Shown piece by piece: positions 24,044 to 35,307 of a stretch of DNA of 64,000 nt. The stretch is taken from assembly GCA_020284085.1 (NCBI GenBank), contig JACEVL010001161.1, forward strand, positions 3,147,344 to 3,211,343. Reading direction: 5' to 3'. How positions within the stretch are numbered: position 1 is the first letter of the stretch; each line of letters opens with the position of its first letter. The notes under the pieces were generated by a model. The model ran no database searches. It was not told the DNA's origin and saw only the letters and a program-made list of their open reading frames with translations. Source of the stretch: Aporrectodea caliginosa (taxonomy: Eukaryota > Annelida > Clitellata > Crassiclitellata > Lumbricidae). Position numbers and translations under genes: made by a program.

Positions 24044-24277
24044 CATAGACCTGGTGTGACGTCACACTACTCCGATCCCCCCCCACCCCCATGTCACACA
24101 TCGTCACAAATTCCCGACCCCCTAGGTGCGTGACGTCATTTATGGACGGCCCCTTAATGCTGTACTACAAGAGGACGTTCGAGTTGAGAGCCTAGCTGGG
24201 CGCTCATTTATCGTAAACGTTCTAATCTTAAGCTTTTATGTATAGAATCCGAACCATATGGGCCTATACTGGAACAA

Positions 24278-24445
24278 GTGATGTGGTCTCCAGACCGTGG
24301 TCTTGGTCTCGAAACCATCTCGAGACCGAAAAAATGCGGTCTTGGTCTCGAATGGATCGGTCTTGGTCTTGGTCTTGAAAAATGCGTTCTTCGGGTCTTG
24401 GTCTTGGTCTTAAAGGCGTGGTCTTGGTCTTCGGCGTCTGGTCTC
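24278..24445. repeat. GGTCTTGGTCTCG-rich simple repeat
   Basis: Irregular iteration of GGTCTTGGTCTYG words, partly in tandem. Reading frames across it (GLGLGLE) are low-complexity by-products. A related block is at 24885-25045, and another in opposite orientation at 40012-40140. Confidence 0.7.
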
Positions 24446-24477
24446 TGTGGAGTATTTACCAGTTATTGGATGTGATG

Positions 24478-24702
24478 GTCACTCAGGGACTTCGAGTTAG
24501 CTTCGAATTCATGCGAAGATCCGCCAAGGACAAAGCGAGAGAGGACCTCGATCGAACGTTGTTCGCTTCTTATCAAAAGCGACAAGAAAACGAAGAACAG
24601 TTAGCCTTTACTGCTGGTGCTTTACTGACTAGTTGCACTGATGCAGTTTCTCGAGACAAAATCAGTTTTTGGGAAAGCGTTGCAGATCAGGGATTCGGTT
24701 GA
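24478..24702 (+). other. open, coding-like stretch of unknown origin
   Basis: The frame SFEFMRRSAKDKAREDLD... followed by FASYQKRQENEEQLAFTAG has a charged, helix-like composition unlike the surrounding repeats and ends at a stop at 24702. I recognise no family. It may be a remnant of a mobile-element protein or an unannotated exon. There is no clear splice acceptor, and the upstream part of the frame is the GGTCTT repeat. Confidence 0.2.
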
Positions 24703-24884
24703 CTTTTTCCGATAGGCCTACTGGAAAAGTTTTTCTGTATCCCTGCGACATCTGAACCTGTTGAGAGTGTTTAGCTGCAGTGGACTTTTCATGAGACCGC
24801 ACAGGGCATAACTTGGGACACAACCGTGTGTGATTTAGTAGGCCTACTTATAACATGTAATAAACATCTGACTTGAATGACGGG

Positions 24885-25045
24885 ACTATGTAACACTTCA
24901 ATTGAGAATTGCGTTTATGGTCTCAAGACTGTTATCTTGGACAACGTGGTCTTGATCTTGGTTTTGGACCACACGGTCTTGGTCATGGACCACGTGGTCT
25001 CGGTATTGGTCTTGGACGGCGCGGTCTTGGTCTCGGTCTTGCAAT
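24885..25045. repeat. dispersed GGTCTTGG repeat, related to 40012-40140
   Basis: It begins GTAACACTTCAATTGAGAAT followed by TGCGTTTATGGTCTCAAG. The reverse complement of 40012-40155 shows the same lead-in (GTAACACTAC...ATTGAGAATTGGGTTTATGG) followed by the same GGTCTTGG words. Two copies with a shared unique border show this is a dispersed family, not chance low complexity. Confidence 0.65.
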
Positions 25046-25074
25046 ATAACAGCTCTATACGTACTATGCCACTA

Positions 25075-25185
25075 ATTACTACTACTGCTGATGCTTCTGC
25101 TACTGTTGCTGTTGTTGTTGCTGCTGATGCTGTTGTTGCTGCTGCTGCTGCTACTATTACTATTAAGCCCTACTATATGCCTATA
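25075..25185. repeat. trinucleotide-rich (CTG/TTG/CTA)n tract
   Basis: Impure run of TACTACTGCTG, GTTGTTGTTGCTGCTG and CTACTATTACTATT words. The frame through it is low-complexity. Confidence 0.8.
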
Positions 25186-25553
25186 TTACTACTATAGTAG
25201 CCTATAGGCCTACCATACTGACTTACCTGCCTCGCCATGTTGTTATTATTTTGTTACGGTATGTGTAGTTTGTGATTCTGTGAATGTGTAATTAAAGTTA
25301 TTCTCACGATTAAGGTTGAAGTTGAACAGACGCGCAGTTGATCACGGTTACAAAGTGAACTGAGATCTAGTCAAAATGCACTGTGTTACTCATAGTGTGA
25401 GACAGAGCAACTGCCATGGTGAAGACCAACAAATCTTTAACGCTGAAAGGCAATCCCACACTGTAGCCGTCCAAACAATTTGCTCTGAAAGTTGCTATAT
25501 CCCTTGGTCAGATTTACTTAGCCACAATCTGCCTCCTTTCTTTTTATGTAGGC

Positions 25554-25849
25554 CAGTGGCGTCATTGGGTGTTGGGGTACGAGTGGTGAGGGGTGACACC
25601 AAAATGACAAAATGACAGTCTAAAAATGTTTGCAGAGTTTCAGCTGAAATGTATTATTTTTCAGTTAACAATAACATACAACAAAAACATTCTTCGTAAG
25701 CCCAGCTTGCATGCACTGATTTACGAGTGACATTAATACGAAAACATTAGGCTACTAAGGATTCTCTATGGTCTGGTAAGGGAGGAGGTCCATGGGGGTG
25801 ACACCATGAGTTACCACACTGGGTGACACCAACCCTAGTGAAACCACTG
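25554..25849. mobile_element. 296-bp hAT-type MITE
   Basis: The ends CAGTGGCGTCATTGGGTG and AACCCTAGTGAAACCACTG are imperfect inverted repeats. The flanks TGTAGGCC and TGTAAGCC match at 7 of 8 positions, with one base shared with the element. An inner GGTGACACC word occurs near both ends. It has no ORF. Confidence 0.6.
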
Positions 25850-27390
25850 TGTAAGCCTACCACTGTCTGATTCAATGAGGACTTCCAAACTGTTCAAAGG
25901 CGTCCAAACGAACTGTGACCTTCAGCTATATTGAAGCGATTTCGTTTGTCTTCTTTGCCCTTGGATCCACCGCTACGTTTCATTGATGCCGGTGATTATA
26001 AGCTTCGGATTACAACCCCCCTTCTTGCGAATCGGTGGGCGATCTACCGAAGCCTACTGTAGGCCTACGTTGAGGTGGGGGTGGTCTTCACTTGAACGGA
26101 CGGCTGACAGCAAGCAACGTCTGCCTGAAAGATCCAGCTCAAACCGGTTGAGTCGAGGGTACGTTGATATTCAGAAACTGCTCAAATAACAGTATATTAG
26201 CCTAACCTACAATATAATGGAAAATCGTCTGCCGCTCTAGCGCTCGCACTGCCAGCGACGTACGTGTCCCTTCAGTCAAACGGCGATAGACTAATGCCAC
26301 CATCATAATATTCGCTCATAAAGACACTGTTAGACACACGCACACACGCAAACGTTCACACATACACATGTTGTAAATGAGTGTATACTGCCGCTCGTTC
26401 AGCCTATGACTGTAGACTTTACTGTACTAGGCACTTAAACAGCAATAACAACTTTTATTTTAGACAAATAATCAACATGGCTGTTCGTGACTTGAGAGTA
26501 CAGTACTGTTGGCCATTTAAACCGAGGCCCAGAAACCAGATATCTGTATGCAGGCCTATAGGCACACGTACGCGATTTGTGTATGCAAGTTAGGCCTACC
26601 GCTGTAAGTCAATAGGCTACATGGAAATGAATTTCTTTGTTCATAGGCGAAGAGATTAGTAGGCTACTCGAGTTTATTCAGCATTAATGATTATGTTATT
26701 CTAATTAACGACGTCTTCGTTTCTAAGAAGATGATCGTTCTTAGATTATAGTCCTCAGAGGACAATCTCACATTAATTTTCATTAGCTTTTGTTTTATAT
26801 AAGAATGCATGCTATTATAGGCCTATAGGCTTATTTGACGCAAACTCTAATTAGATAGGGCCTATACAAGGTTCGAGTTCACTGAGTAATGTAAGCACTT
26901 GATGGGTTTGTGTTGGCTGGAGTCAAGCCAATGATTATATTTTCATCATATAAGCTTATTTCAAAAAGAGCGTTTTAGTGAACAGTTGGCTCTAACTTCA
27001 TCATCACCATCACCACCACCGCCGCCACCGTATAGCAACCACGCACCCAAGCATACTAACCCGACTGTGTTTTGCTTGAAACATTGCGCCTGTCAACGTT
27101 GCATCGACAATAGAGAGCGACCTCCAATTGTACTTGGAGCTATAGAGCCGACCTTATCAGCGCACAAGTGTAGCCGAGTAGACCACCTAAAATCAGTGCT
27201 AGGCCGGCATCAGTGTAGTCTGTATAGGTCAATCTATCAGCGTAGGGCTATAATAGACGCTGTGTCGCTCAATGTCATACTAATGGACTTTCGGCCTATT
27301 CACATATGACATCACATGCACACACCATGCATTATGTTGCTCAGGATCCTGAGAATCAACTGTATTGCATGTCGTGGATTAATTTGAACG
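25850..27390. other. intergenic DNA, no gene recognised
   Basis: Short frames occur, such as a Pro-rich one at 26986-27309, but none has a recognisable domain, start context or splice structure. The stretch is notable mainly for repeated TAGGCCTA-type octamers and a short (CA)-rich patch near 26336-26368. Confidence 0.5.
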
Positions 27391-27403
27391 TATATATATA
27401 TAT

Positions 27404-27449
<46 letters not shown>
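27391..27449. repeat. (TA)n microsatellite
   Basis: Nearly pure AT dinucleotide run. It abuts a sequence starting AGTGGTGGCTCTACAGGAGG, which looks like the left end of a hAT-type element that has lost its first base. Confidence 0.95.
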
Positions 27450-27452
<3 letters not shown>

Positions 27453-27775
27453 GTGGCTCTACAGGAGGGGCCGGGGGGGCCAGTACCCCACCGACTGAGT
27501 TTGTGACCCCCAAATTTTAGTCCTATCTGGTATGAAATCTGGTATTATTTAATTTTGATTTTTTTTCTATGGTTCGACTTACTTAGGCTACTTGCCTAAA
27601 CACGATGCTATTTTATTTGCGGTATTTTCGCAGACACGACTTACTTACTTGCTTAGACTTTTAATAACGTTCATGACGTAGAAACTATATACTTCCCGGT
27701 ATGGCATTGGCAGTAGTTTCTCACACCGACTAATGAAACATCGTCTATTCTCAACATTCTCAGAAGGTACGCACA

Positions 27776-27835
27776 GGGCTGCCGACAGAAATTCCGAGCC
27801 CCTAGGCAGAGCAGTCACGGGCCCCTAACTATCCT
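27776..27835. mobile_element. hAT-like left end, partner not found
   Basis: CAGGGCTGCCGACAG followed by GCCCCTAGGCAGAG and GGGCCCCTAAC resembles hAT 5' ends. I found no matching right end with a duplicated GTACGCAC flank in this window. Confidence 0.3.
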
Positions 27836-27978
27836 TAGACTTTATGAGAATTTTTTTAAACAAACTGAAATAATAATAGTGCGGGTACAACCCTACAAAA
27901 TTATATTTAGGCCTATATATGCAACTGTTGTACTTAAGTGTCCGTAATATTATATTTTTAAAGGCATAAATCATAAAC

Positions 27979-27980
<2 letters not shown>

Positions 27981-28009
<29 letters not shown>

Positions 28010-28014
28010 CATAC
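27981..28014. repeat. (CATA)n microsatellite
   Basis: Eight or so perfect ACAT/CATA units. Confidence 0.95.
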
Positions 28015-28656
28015 AGAGCCTACATTATATATAGGCCTACACGTAGGCCTACATGTCGTAATCATTATCCAGGGATTGCTATAGTGCCCAGACAAAGCTA
28101 ACTCGCACCTAGGCCTATTGAGTTACAACAAAATCGGTATAACTGCGTATGTAAGGTGAGGCTATAGATATACATGTATGTCCGTTCCAGGTCCAACGAG
28201 AGACCTGCGCAGATATTACACAAGACTTAGTGTAGACTGGGTCAGAAAACTCTCGTAATTCTTGGGGGAGCTTATTCCACAGGAGTGGGTCCATTTCCAA
28301 ATTGTAGGGATGAGACCAGAGGACGGACAAGTATACCCTATAGGTTCCGTATTAGGGCGAAGGGTTGAGCGTAGCCTAGCCTACTGGTAATTCGACCGTA
28401 AATAACTTCACGAAAATGGAAGGATTTAGGGGCCTTCAGCCAGAATTGTAGCGAGTGGGTAAGTGGTAGGACTTTGTACTCCTTTCGTTCAGGTATACGC
28501 CCTATACTCTATAGGTCATTGAGGTGCACGATGATGTCAAAATAGAAGTGATGTCATAATTTATGGATGTTTGAAGGTTTATAGGAAAACAAGCCGAATG
28601 CAATCTGGATGACTTGAAAGCAACTTATTTTAGTGAATTACAGAATTTTAGTTTAT

Positions 28657-28791
28657 GTTGGAGCATAGATGTGGTGATGTGTAGAGTCTAGACCCTTCTA
28701 GGCCTATATATCTTTGGCTATGTTGGACCATAGATGTGGTGATGTGTAGAGTCTAGACCCTTCTAGGCCTATAGCTTTGGCTAATCGTAAT
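28657..28791. repeat. two-copy tandem duplication, ~66-68 bp
   Basis: GTTGGAGCATAGATGTGGTG...TCTAGGCCTATATATCTTTGGCTA is followed directly by GTTGGACCATAGATGTGGTG...TCTAGGCCTATAGCTTTGGCTA. The copies are nearly identical, so the duplication is recent. Confidence 0.9.
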
Positions 28792-29857
28792 TGTAATCAG
28801 AACAGAGCCTTTGTGGATTTTACAAGTACAAAGAGCATGACTAGGATGACAGAGGATTCCGATGTTTTAAAGGAGAAAGAACGGAAGGAAAGGTGGAATG
28901 GTATCCAGGTGTCCAGGTGTCCTTAAAACCGAACAAGGTCAAAGTCTGTCATACAACTGAATATACAAGAATAAAGAATAATTTTATAAGTAATCCTATG
29001 CATATGAATGAAGGCTTTCGTGTATGTAGCCTATTTCTTTCGAATTGTAACATTTTGTTTGATTAAACCTTATAAAGCCTCAAGCAAAGGCGTAAGCATG
29101 ATAGGCTAAAATAGGCCTGTATGCTATTGTGGGTCTGTTATATAAAGCTGTCCAAGTCAGTCCTTTGCATTTCATTTGAAAGTCACTTAGAGGACGTCGC
29201 GCAAACTTATAAGTCGCTTTATCTGAAGGCAGATAATGTATTGATTGTCCCGGTGATTTATTCAATTAGGATAGAGCTATAGTCTATGTGCTATAGTCTA
29301 GCTGTGGCTATTTATAGGACGCACTATAGCCTTTTCAAATTAGCGCTATAGTTGCAATCTTGCTGCCTATAGCGAACCAGCAGACGCTGTTCGCTTACAG
29401 GTCAAATATAAAATACTCTATAGGCCTAGGACTAAATGCTGCAATGCAAGCCTTATAAGCATATAGGAGTGATAGGACCATGTCCTGGTTAAATATCTCA
29501 TCCTTTGTCCAAGACATTTTATTCAATTTACCGATTAATTGTAGGCCTTGTAGCCTACGTACTGCCTTGTCTATATATAGGCCTAGAGAAGTCAAAACTT
29601 TTAGGCAGTGATCCCGTCCTTAGCAAAATGAACCGGAACGCCGGTTTCAGGCGCCATGGTAATCTAGAAAATTTTAGCTAAATAGCCTACTGCATGGATG
29701 AAAATAATGAAACGAAATGTTCCTGCCAAGAAAGAACCGGAACGCCGTTCCGGTGCGTTCCGGTCCCAATCGATCCTTGCTTTTAGGACACAAACGTCTG
29801 GCCTAATTGTCGCGAAATTCTACCATAATTTTTATCGTAGGGATTGTTTCAGTTGGG

Positions 29858-29900
29858 CCAAAGATCTTAGAGTCGTAGACTACGACTCTAAAATCTTTGG
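29858..29900. repeat. 43-bp near-perfect palindrome (hairpin)
   Basis: Left arm CCAAAGATCTTAGAGTCGTAG and right arm CTACGACTCTAAAATCTTTGG pair over 21 bp with one mismatch around a single central A. It could form a cruciform or an RNA hairpin. No poly-T or other context points to a function. Confidence 0.85.
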
Positions 29901-30098
29901 TTGGGCTACTTGAAGACCTATATAGGCCTACCGCCTACATGTCCAATATGTAAGAAACATTTGACCCAGATATGATTAATTGAATCTGTAGCCAAGTGCA
30001 GTTACCATCTTAAGCAAACACGTTGCAAAAGTTCCATCACTTCATTTGGTTTCTTCTAACACCAAATTATCTGTATCACACCATTTTATAAAGTCACG

Positions 30099-30101
<3 letters not shown>

Positions 30102-30161
<60 letters not shown>
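30102..30161. repeat. (TA)n microsatellite
   Basis: Pure AT/TA dinucleotide run of about 30 units. Confidence 0.97.
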
Positions 30162-30163
<2 letters not shown>

Positions 30164-31421
30164 ACGTCGATATGCCAATGCTTGGGACTGGGTTTACTTG
30201 ATCCTCTGAAGCTCATAATATTATGTCAAAGAGTTGTTCGACTGGTCTCTACACTACAGTCCTACAGGAAGGACCGTTGAGAGGCGCACGTATGGAAGTA
30301 ATTATAATAGGCTCAGTATATTACGTACTTCGACAAATGATCAGTTATGCGAGGCTAACCAGACTTGCTAAGCGCTTGCAAATTTTATGCTGAAGATCTA
30401 AGGACGTTGTCACTGATTATCAATAGCTAATTGCAGGTTAAATTCCTCGCAAGAAAACGCGCCCAAAGTCCTTTCCGATCAGGTTACCTTTTGGTAGGGG
30501 TGATAAGGTCTAAATGTAATGCAAACATAAAGGCATAAATAAGTTGAGGGCACAAACGCAGAAAAATATTTTTATTGTAAGCATTATTTAGAATTAGTTT
30601 GGCTATATGCTGGTGTTAATCGTTACGAATAATGTTTACAAAAGTTATGGTACAAATTATAAAGCTCAGCTGAAACGGGTGTTTAGGCCTATTTCAGCAA
30701 AGAATTGTCTCAGCTTTTGTGAAATAAACGACATAATTTTTTATGACAATTCTAGATTTCTTAATACATCAATTGTGCCAGACCTATATTGCCTACGTAG
30801 GCCTGCATGTCCGTAGGCCACCATTACCTTGCAGTCTTGCAAGCAAGAATTCAGGGTGAGAATTGTCTGGGGGTTGGGGGGTTCAACCCCCAGTGGGCCC
30901 AGTTCTTCTTAGGATCCCATAGTAAAGTCTACATTTCACACCCAAACTGCACATGAATCAACGTGTAACCCCCTAGTTATTTTTTTTACAATTCCCATAG
31001 GCCTACTGAGCAAGATATAAAACTAATTATACAAGGCCGGACTGCCATATCAATAATTAACTGTGAGAGAAAGGTTTACAGACTATAACGACTGCTGGTG
31101 CCTGGTGGGCTGTAGATATAAGATCGCCACTCCTTTGGAATAGCCTTTTTAGTACCTACGTTATGTAATGTCGGAGGCTATGTCTTAAATCCCAGCTTTT
31201 AACTGTGGAATTTTACTATTTTAGCGGCCGTGGGTTAACAGCGTTCTTTAATTTGGATACGGGTAGGTACATGCTGTGTCCCCTGTGTCTCTCGCGTGGA
31301 CTGTTCCGTCGATGCCCGTATCTGCCCTTGAAGAAGACGATCGCCTTCACTGCTGCACAGTCGGACTAGGTATCGTCGTAGTCGTCGTTTCATTCTGTCG
31401 ACTGGCAACTACTTTATCACA
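30162..31421. other. intergenic DNA and 5' flank of the Ly6-type gene
   Basis: No gene is seen. The last ~170 bp (31250-31421) is relatively CpG-rich (GTCGACT, CGTCGTAGTCGTCG), consistent with the 5' UTR or promoter of the downstream gene. No TATA box is evident. Confidence 0.4.
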
Positions 31422-34400
31422 ATGGATCTGTCGTTGTTCTGCCTATTTCCACTAATTTTAATTGTCGGACTTCCAGCAGGTAATTTCACATTTCGTTTCG
31501 ATAATTTCAGGACTGTTTTCGACGAAATTTACGCGTTTTACTGTTGGCTTCAGTTGGTGTTCTGTATATTCGATTGATGGCGAATTATTGTGCGCAGGTG
31601 GAAGGTTCGATTCCGTCTCATCATCCCACTGGCGATTTCGCCTCATCAGATCAGATTTATTATAATTTGTAATTAGGACAATTATTATTGATTCCTCATA
31701 AACGATGCTATGCTTGGCATTGGTTTTTCATAATGAGTTACTTGTCGAATCCCCGAAAACTGATTCTCCGAAAGTCATTGAAAATGTGAAATTGACCTAA
31801 TTTACCAAAAATAATGTTTCTATCAAGCATTCTAAATCCTGAGGACAATGTCGTTAATGGCGTATTCCGAAAAATATTCGAGAAAGTATTTAGATAAATT
31901 TGTGCAAATAATTTTATATTCACTTGGAGTATAGATATAAACGGAGATCCGGTGGAAATTCGATTTCGGGGATTCAAGGGTTTGCTATACACCCAAATAC
32001 TTAGTAATATCAAATAAAAAAATAAGGGGTATAATGGAAGTGATTTAGTTAGGTTGGACTAGTCATATTTAATGATTTACTTTTTTATTTTTTATTTTAT
32101 TAATTAATTATTTTTAACATGTATAATTAGTTTTTCAGAATGTTGTAAATGATTTACATTATTTATTATCATTTAATTTCTAATTAAGTAACATACATGT
32201 ATGAATAATAATCTAGAAAGAGGAGTAAAGGTTAGTGTAAGCCATTTAGCTTATCTTGGCTCCTGTTGAACTGTTGTTGCTGATTCATGATTGTAACCAT
32301 AATACTTGTTCTGTGCAATAAACAATTCAGAGTAGACTAGGTTAAGATCTATTGAACATGTTAAAACGTCCATGATTATGCTTCAAGGCTGTTTAGAAAT
32401 TATTCATTATTATTATTCATTTTCTTTGCAGAATTTTGGAATTATTCATTTTCTTTATGGAATTTTTGAATTTTTAAAATTCATTCCACACTACAACTGT
32501 AGGATGGTGTCATTTATTATCTGGAGTTAGAAATTAATTAGTCTCATTTACTATGTCAGTGATTTGCTAGTTTTATTCCTAAGATTCAAAGCTCTGTGAC
32601 TGTTATATAGCTTATTGGAGTGATGAGGATGTTCAGTTCAATCAATCAATCAATCAGTATTTGTTTGTGATGATATTTGTTATGATCAGTCGACTATTTA
32701 CCATCCAAATAGATTGGTATTACAAAGCTGACTATTCCTTAATTGTTATTTTGACCTGCGAACACTGGTGTATAATGAGCTTGGCCAGTGCCACTGACCT
32801 TGACAAATAATTGTGCTGATGAATGACCTCTGCATTAACTGGTCACCTTGAAGGGCTTGTATTTCCAGGTTCTGAATATAAACAGCCAGTGAGTTGCTTA
32901 TAAATACCGTTCAGAAATTCAATATTAGGTATCAGTGCATAATATAACATTTTATATGCCTACCAACTGGGCTATGGAAATAGTGTAGACCTATTAATGA
33001 GTTAATCGTTAGCACTGAAATTATGTAGTGATTACTAACACTTCTAACATTGTTGTATTGAAATGTGCAAAACCTTGCTATTTCCATCTTAATGGCTGTT
33101 AACTGGTTTTACTGCCTGAAATTGCATAGTAATTAATAGCACTTCTGACATGGTTGTCAATAAAATTTATACTAAAATTGTAAAGGACATTGCTGTTTCT
33201 TTCTTAATGGGTATTTACTGGTTTACTGCCTGAAATTATATAGTAATTAATAGCACTTGTGACATTGTTGTCAATACTGAAAATGTGAAGGGCATTACTG
33301 TTTCCTTTTTAATGGGTATTTACTGGTTTACTGCCTGAAATTAAATAGTAATAAATAGCACTTCTGACATTGTTGTCCATATTGAAACTGTGAAGGACCT
33401 TGCTGTTTACATCTTAATGGGTAGTAATTGGTTTTACTGCTAACTACAGCAACTTGACCTGAAGTTACCTTTACTTGAACTAAATCTTGAGTAAACTGAT
33501 GCATGATTATATTTGCTTAACCTGAAGGCTGTTGGCTGCTTGTAGCACAGTGGGCTTTTAGCTCTTTTGTGTTTGTCAAATTATACAACAAGAACCCAAC
33601 TCTGAATATGATGCCAAAATGGCAAGTACAGTTAGAAGGCTAGAATGGAGTATGTGGATTGGGTTACTTGACTTGTAATATGAAAGCTAATACACGATGT
33701 CTCCAAAGTAACACAGTTTTTTAAAATGCTTTTAGGAGAGGCTATCTTGTGCTATGAATGCAACTCGGGCAGCATATATGAGAAAGAATCTTGTTCAACT
33801 CTGGATCCTGCCAAACCTGAACTTTACTTAAAAAACTGCAGTGAGCATGGACTAAGAGATGGCTTTGAATATGAACGTTGCCGTATCGTAGTACAGGATG
33901 GTACGTATGTGTAAAACAAAGACGTCAGATCTTTCTATCTTGTTGTGAGTTGAGTAAGTTTAACTGCTGGTGCTGATGTGTTGATTACTGATGTTTTGAT
34001 TTGAAATTTTGCAAGTGCAATAAAGTAGATTAAAAATGTCATTTGTTGAATATTACTTAATACTCGTGCTAATTGTTTTTCTTTGGCCATGTTTTCTATG
34101 GCACTTCATGTTAACTCAGTTTAACTACTAGTGATATGGTTCTATACCTGGCCAGTCTAGTTGTCAGTTTTATCCGTCTGGTACAGAAGTTAAGACTCTC
34201 ATGTGTGGTATATTTGTGGTATGCTGGTTCAAATCCAGCCTTGTGTAAACATTTTATTGTAAAAAAGTAATGTCAATTAGTTACTTGACGTATAAAAAAT
34301 GTCCTAATGACTGCAACAAAGATACTTTGGGAGGCATCAGCTACTCCTGGGATCATTTTACTAGGTTTGTTTAGGCGAGTTTGTGCTGTGTTCTACATGT

Positions 34401-35307
34401 ATTTAGTTCTGCAATTGACATAAATGCCTAATTTCATGGGCCAAGCATTGCCTATCAGCCGTGTAATGCATTTCAGTATCCCTTTCGTTCTGGAGCCAGG
34501 AGTTAACGTTGACGGCTGTTAGCTGATTGCTTAATCAGCTTCATGGTCCATGAGTTATGACCTTAATGCTGCTCTAACAGTCCACCAATGTAGCACATGT
34601 CTACATTTGATTGATGGAGGTTTGCTGTATTGCTGATTCTGTGGCTGCCATTATGTGTGTCTGTCTATGCCTGTCTCTGTGTATGTCTCTTTGTTTGGAA
34701 GAGTTTTAGCTCTCTGTTAAATTGTAATTTTTATAATTATGAATCCCTGCTAAGGTCTGGTCTGTCTGTGTCTTGTGGCACTTGCACTTGAAAGGAAAGG
34801 TCAGCTAAAGCCTTGGCCATTTAAAAATATTATAAGTAATTAGTAAATGAGTATGTAATTTATTCACATTCGATAAATGAACGTAAAATAATGAACAAGA
34901 CTTACATAAATTCAGCTGTAGGCTGGTGGTGAAATCATGCAGGACTTGTATATTGCCAGTCGCCGCATACAATTAAGTTATTATGCTGTACTTTTCTAGT
35001 AGCCTTACAAATTCAATCCAGGTATATGTTATGATGTCAGTTGTTTGCGGTAATGAATATTTGTCATATTTTGTTCTTTGTGTTTTCAGTTGAGGGAGAT
35101 ATCCGAGTTGTGAGATCTTGTGCAACGTATCCAGATCAGAACAAGCCCAACCGTTGTGTGGACCGCACAGGCACACACAAGATCAAAGTTCGATACTGTG
35201 AATGTCAGGGAGATAAATGCAATGGGTCATCAAGAATCTACGGCTCACTGTCCCTGTTCCTTGCAACCCTTCTTAGCTTGCTAGTTGGCAATTCCATGCG
35301 CAGATAG
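31422..35307 (+). CDS. secreted Ly6/uPAR-family, Quiver-like GPI-anchored protein (146 aa, three exons)
   Basis: Exons 31422-31479, 33736-33900 and 35090-35307 join in phase (1, then 1) to give 146 residues. Residues 1-20 are a signal peptide (MDLSLFCLFPLILIVGLPAG). The mature part starts AILCYECNSG and holds ten cysteines, ending CECQGDKCNGSS: the LY6 'CYxC...CxCxxxxCN' layout of a three-finger fold with five disulfides. A C-terminal hydrophobic stretch (LSLFLATLLSLLVG) preceded by Gly/Ser fits a GPI-anchor signal. A possible N-glycosylation site is NCS in the middle of the protein, and another is NGS near the end. Family knowledge: invertebrate Quiver/Sleepless-like proteins act at the outer membrane as modulators of ion channels or receptors. 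The specific partner cannot be inferred here. Confidence 0.88.
33010..33445. repeat. ~105-114-bp tandem repeat, about four copies, in the Ly6 gene intron 1
   Basis: Each unit carries TTACTGCCTGAAATT, TAGTAATTAATAGCACTT, GACATTGTTGTC, then TTGCTGTTTC and TTAATGGGTATTTACTGG. The ACTGCCTGAAATT word recurs at about 33111, 33225 and 33330. The copies differ by substitutions and small indels, so the array is old. Confidence 0.88.
34190..34260 (+). mobile_element. tRNA-like (SINE) fragment
   Basis: TGGTATGCTGGTTCAAATCC followed by AGCCTTGTG contains a perfect B-box-like GGTTCAAATCC with the pairing T-arm. The 5' part does not fold as a full tRNA. Probably a SINE head in intron 2 of the Ly6 gene. 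Confidence 0.35.

Larger units (their letters stand above)
22153..24138. promoter_or_regulatory. four TGACGTCA (CRE-like) palindromes in the MITE
   Basis: TGACGTCA occurs at 22153-22160, 22229-22236, 24057-24064 and 24131-24138, symmetrically placed in the two arms of the element. This is the full consensus site for CREB/ATF factors. Any regulatory use is inference. Confidence 0.5.
22138..24153. mobile_element. TTA-flanked MITE (PIF/Harbinger- or ISL2EU-like) split by a hAT insertion
   Basis: The two ends are identical inverted repeats of about 26 bp starting GGGGCCGTCCATAAATGACG. TTA flanks both sides (22135-22137 and 24154-24156). Removing the nested hAT and one copy of its target duplication leaves about 452 bp of AT-rich non-coding DNA. 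TTA target duplications and a GGGGCC start fit PIF/Harbinger. The related ISL2EU-type families have similar GGGCCGTCC ends with TA duplications, so the superfamily is uncertain. A distant relative is at 58950-59375. Confidence 0.75.

Noticed and set aside
24478..24702. new protein-coding gene
   Set aside because: The open stretch is coding-like, but the only upstream frame is the GGTCTT repeat and there is no acceptor or family match, so it was kept only as a weak 'other' entry.
26986..27309. Pro-rich 107-codon frame
   Set aside because: Simple CAC/CCG repeat at the start, no motif, no splice signals, located among repeats.
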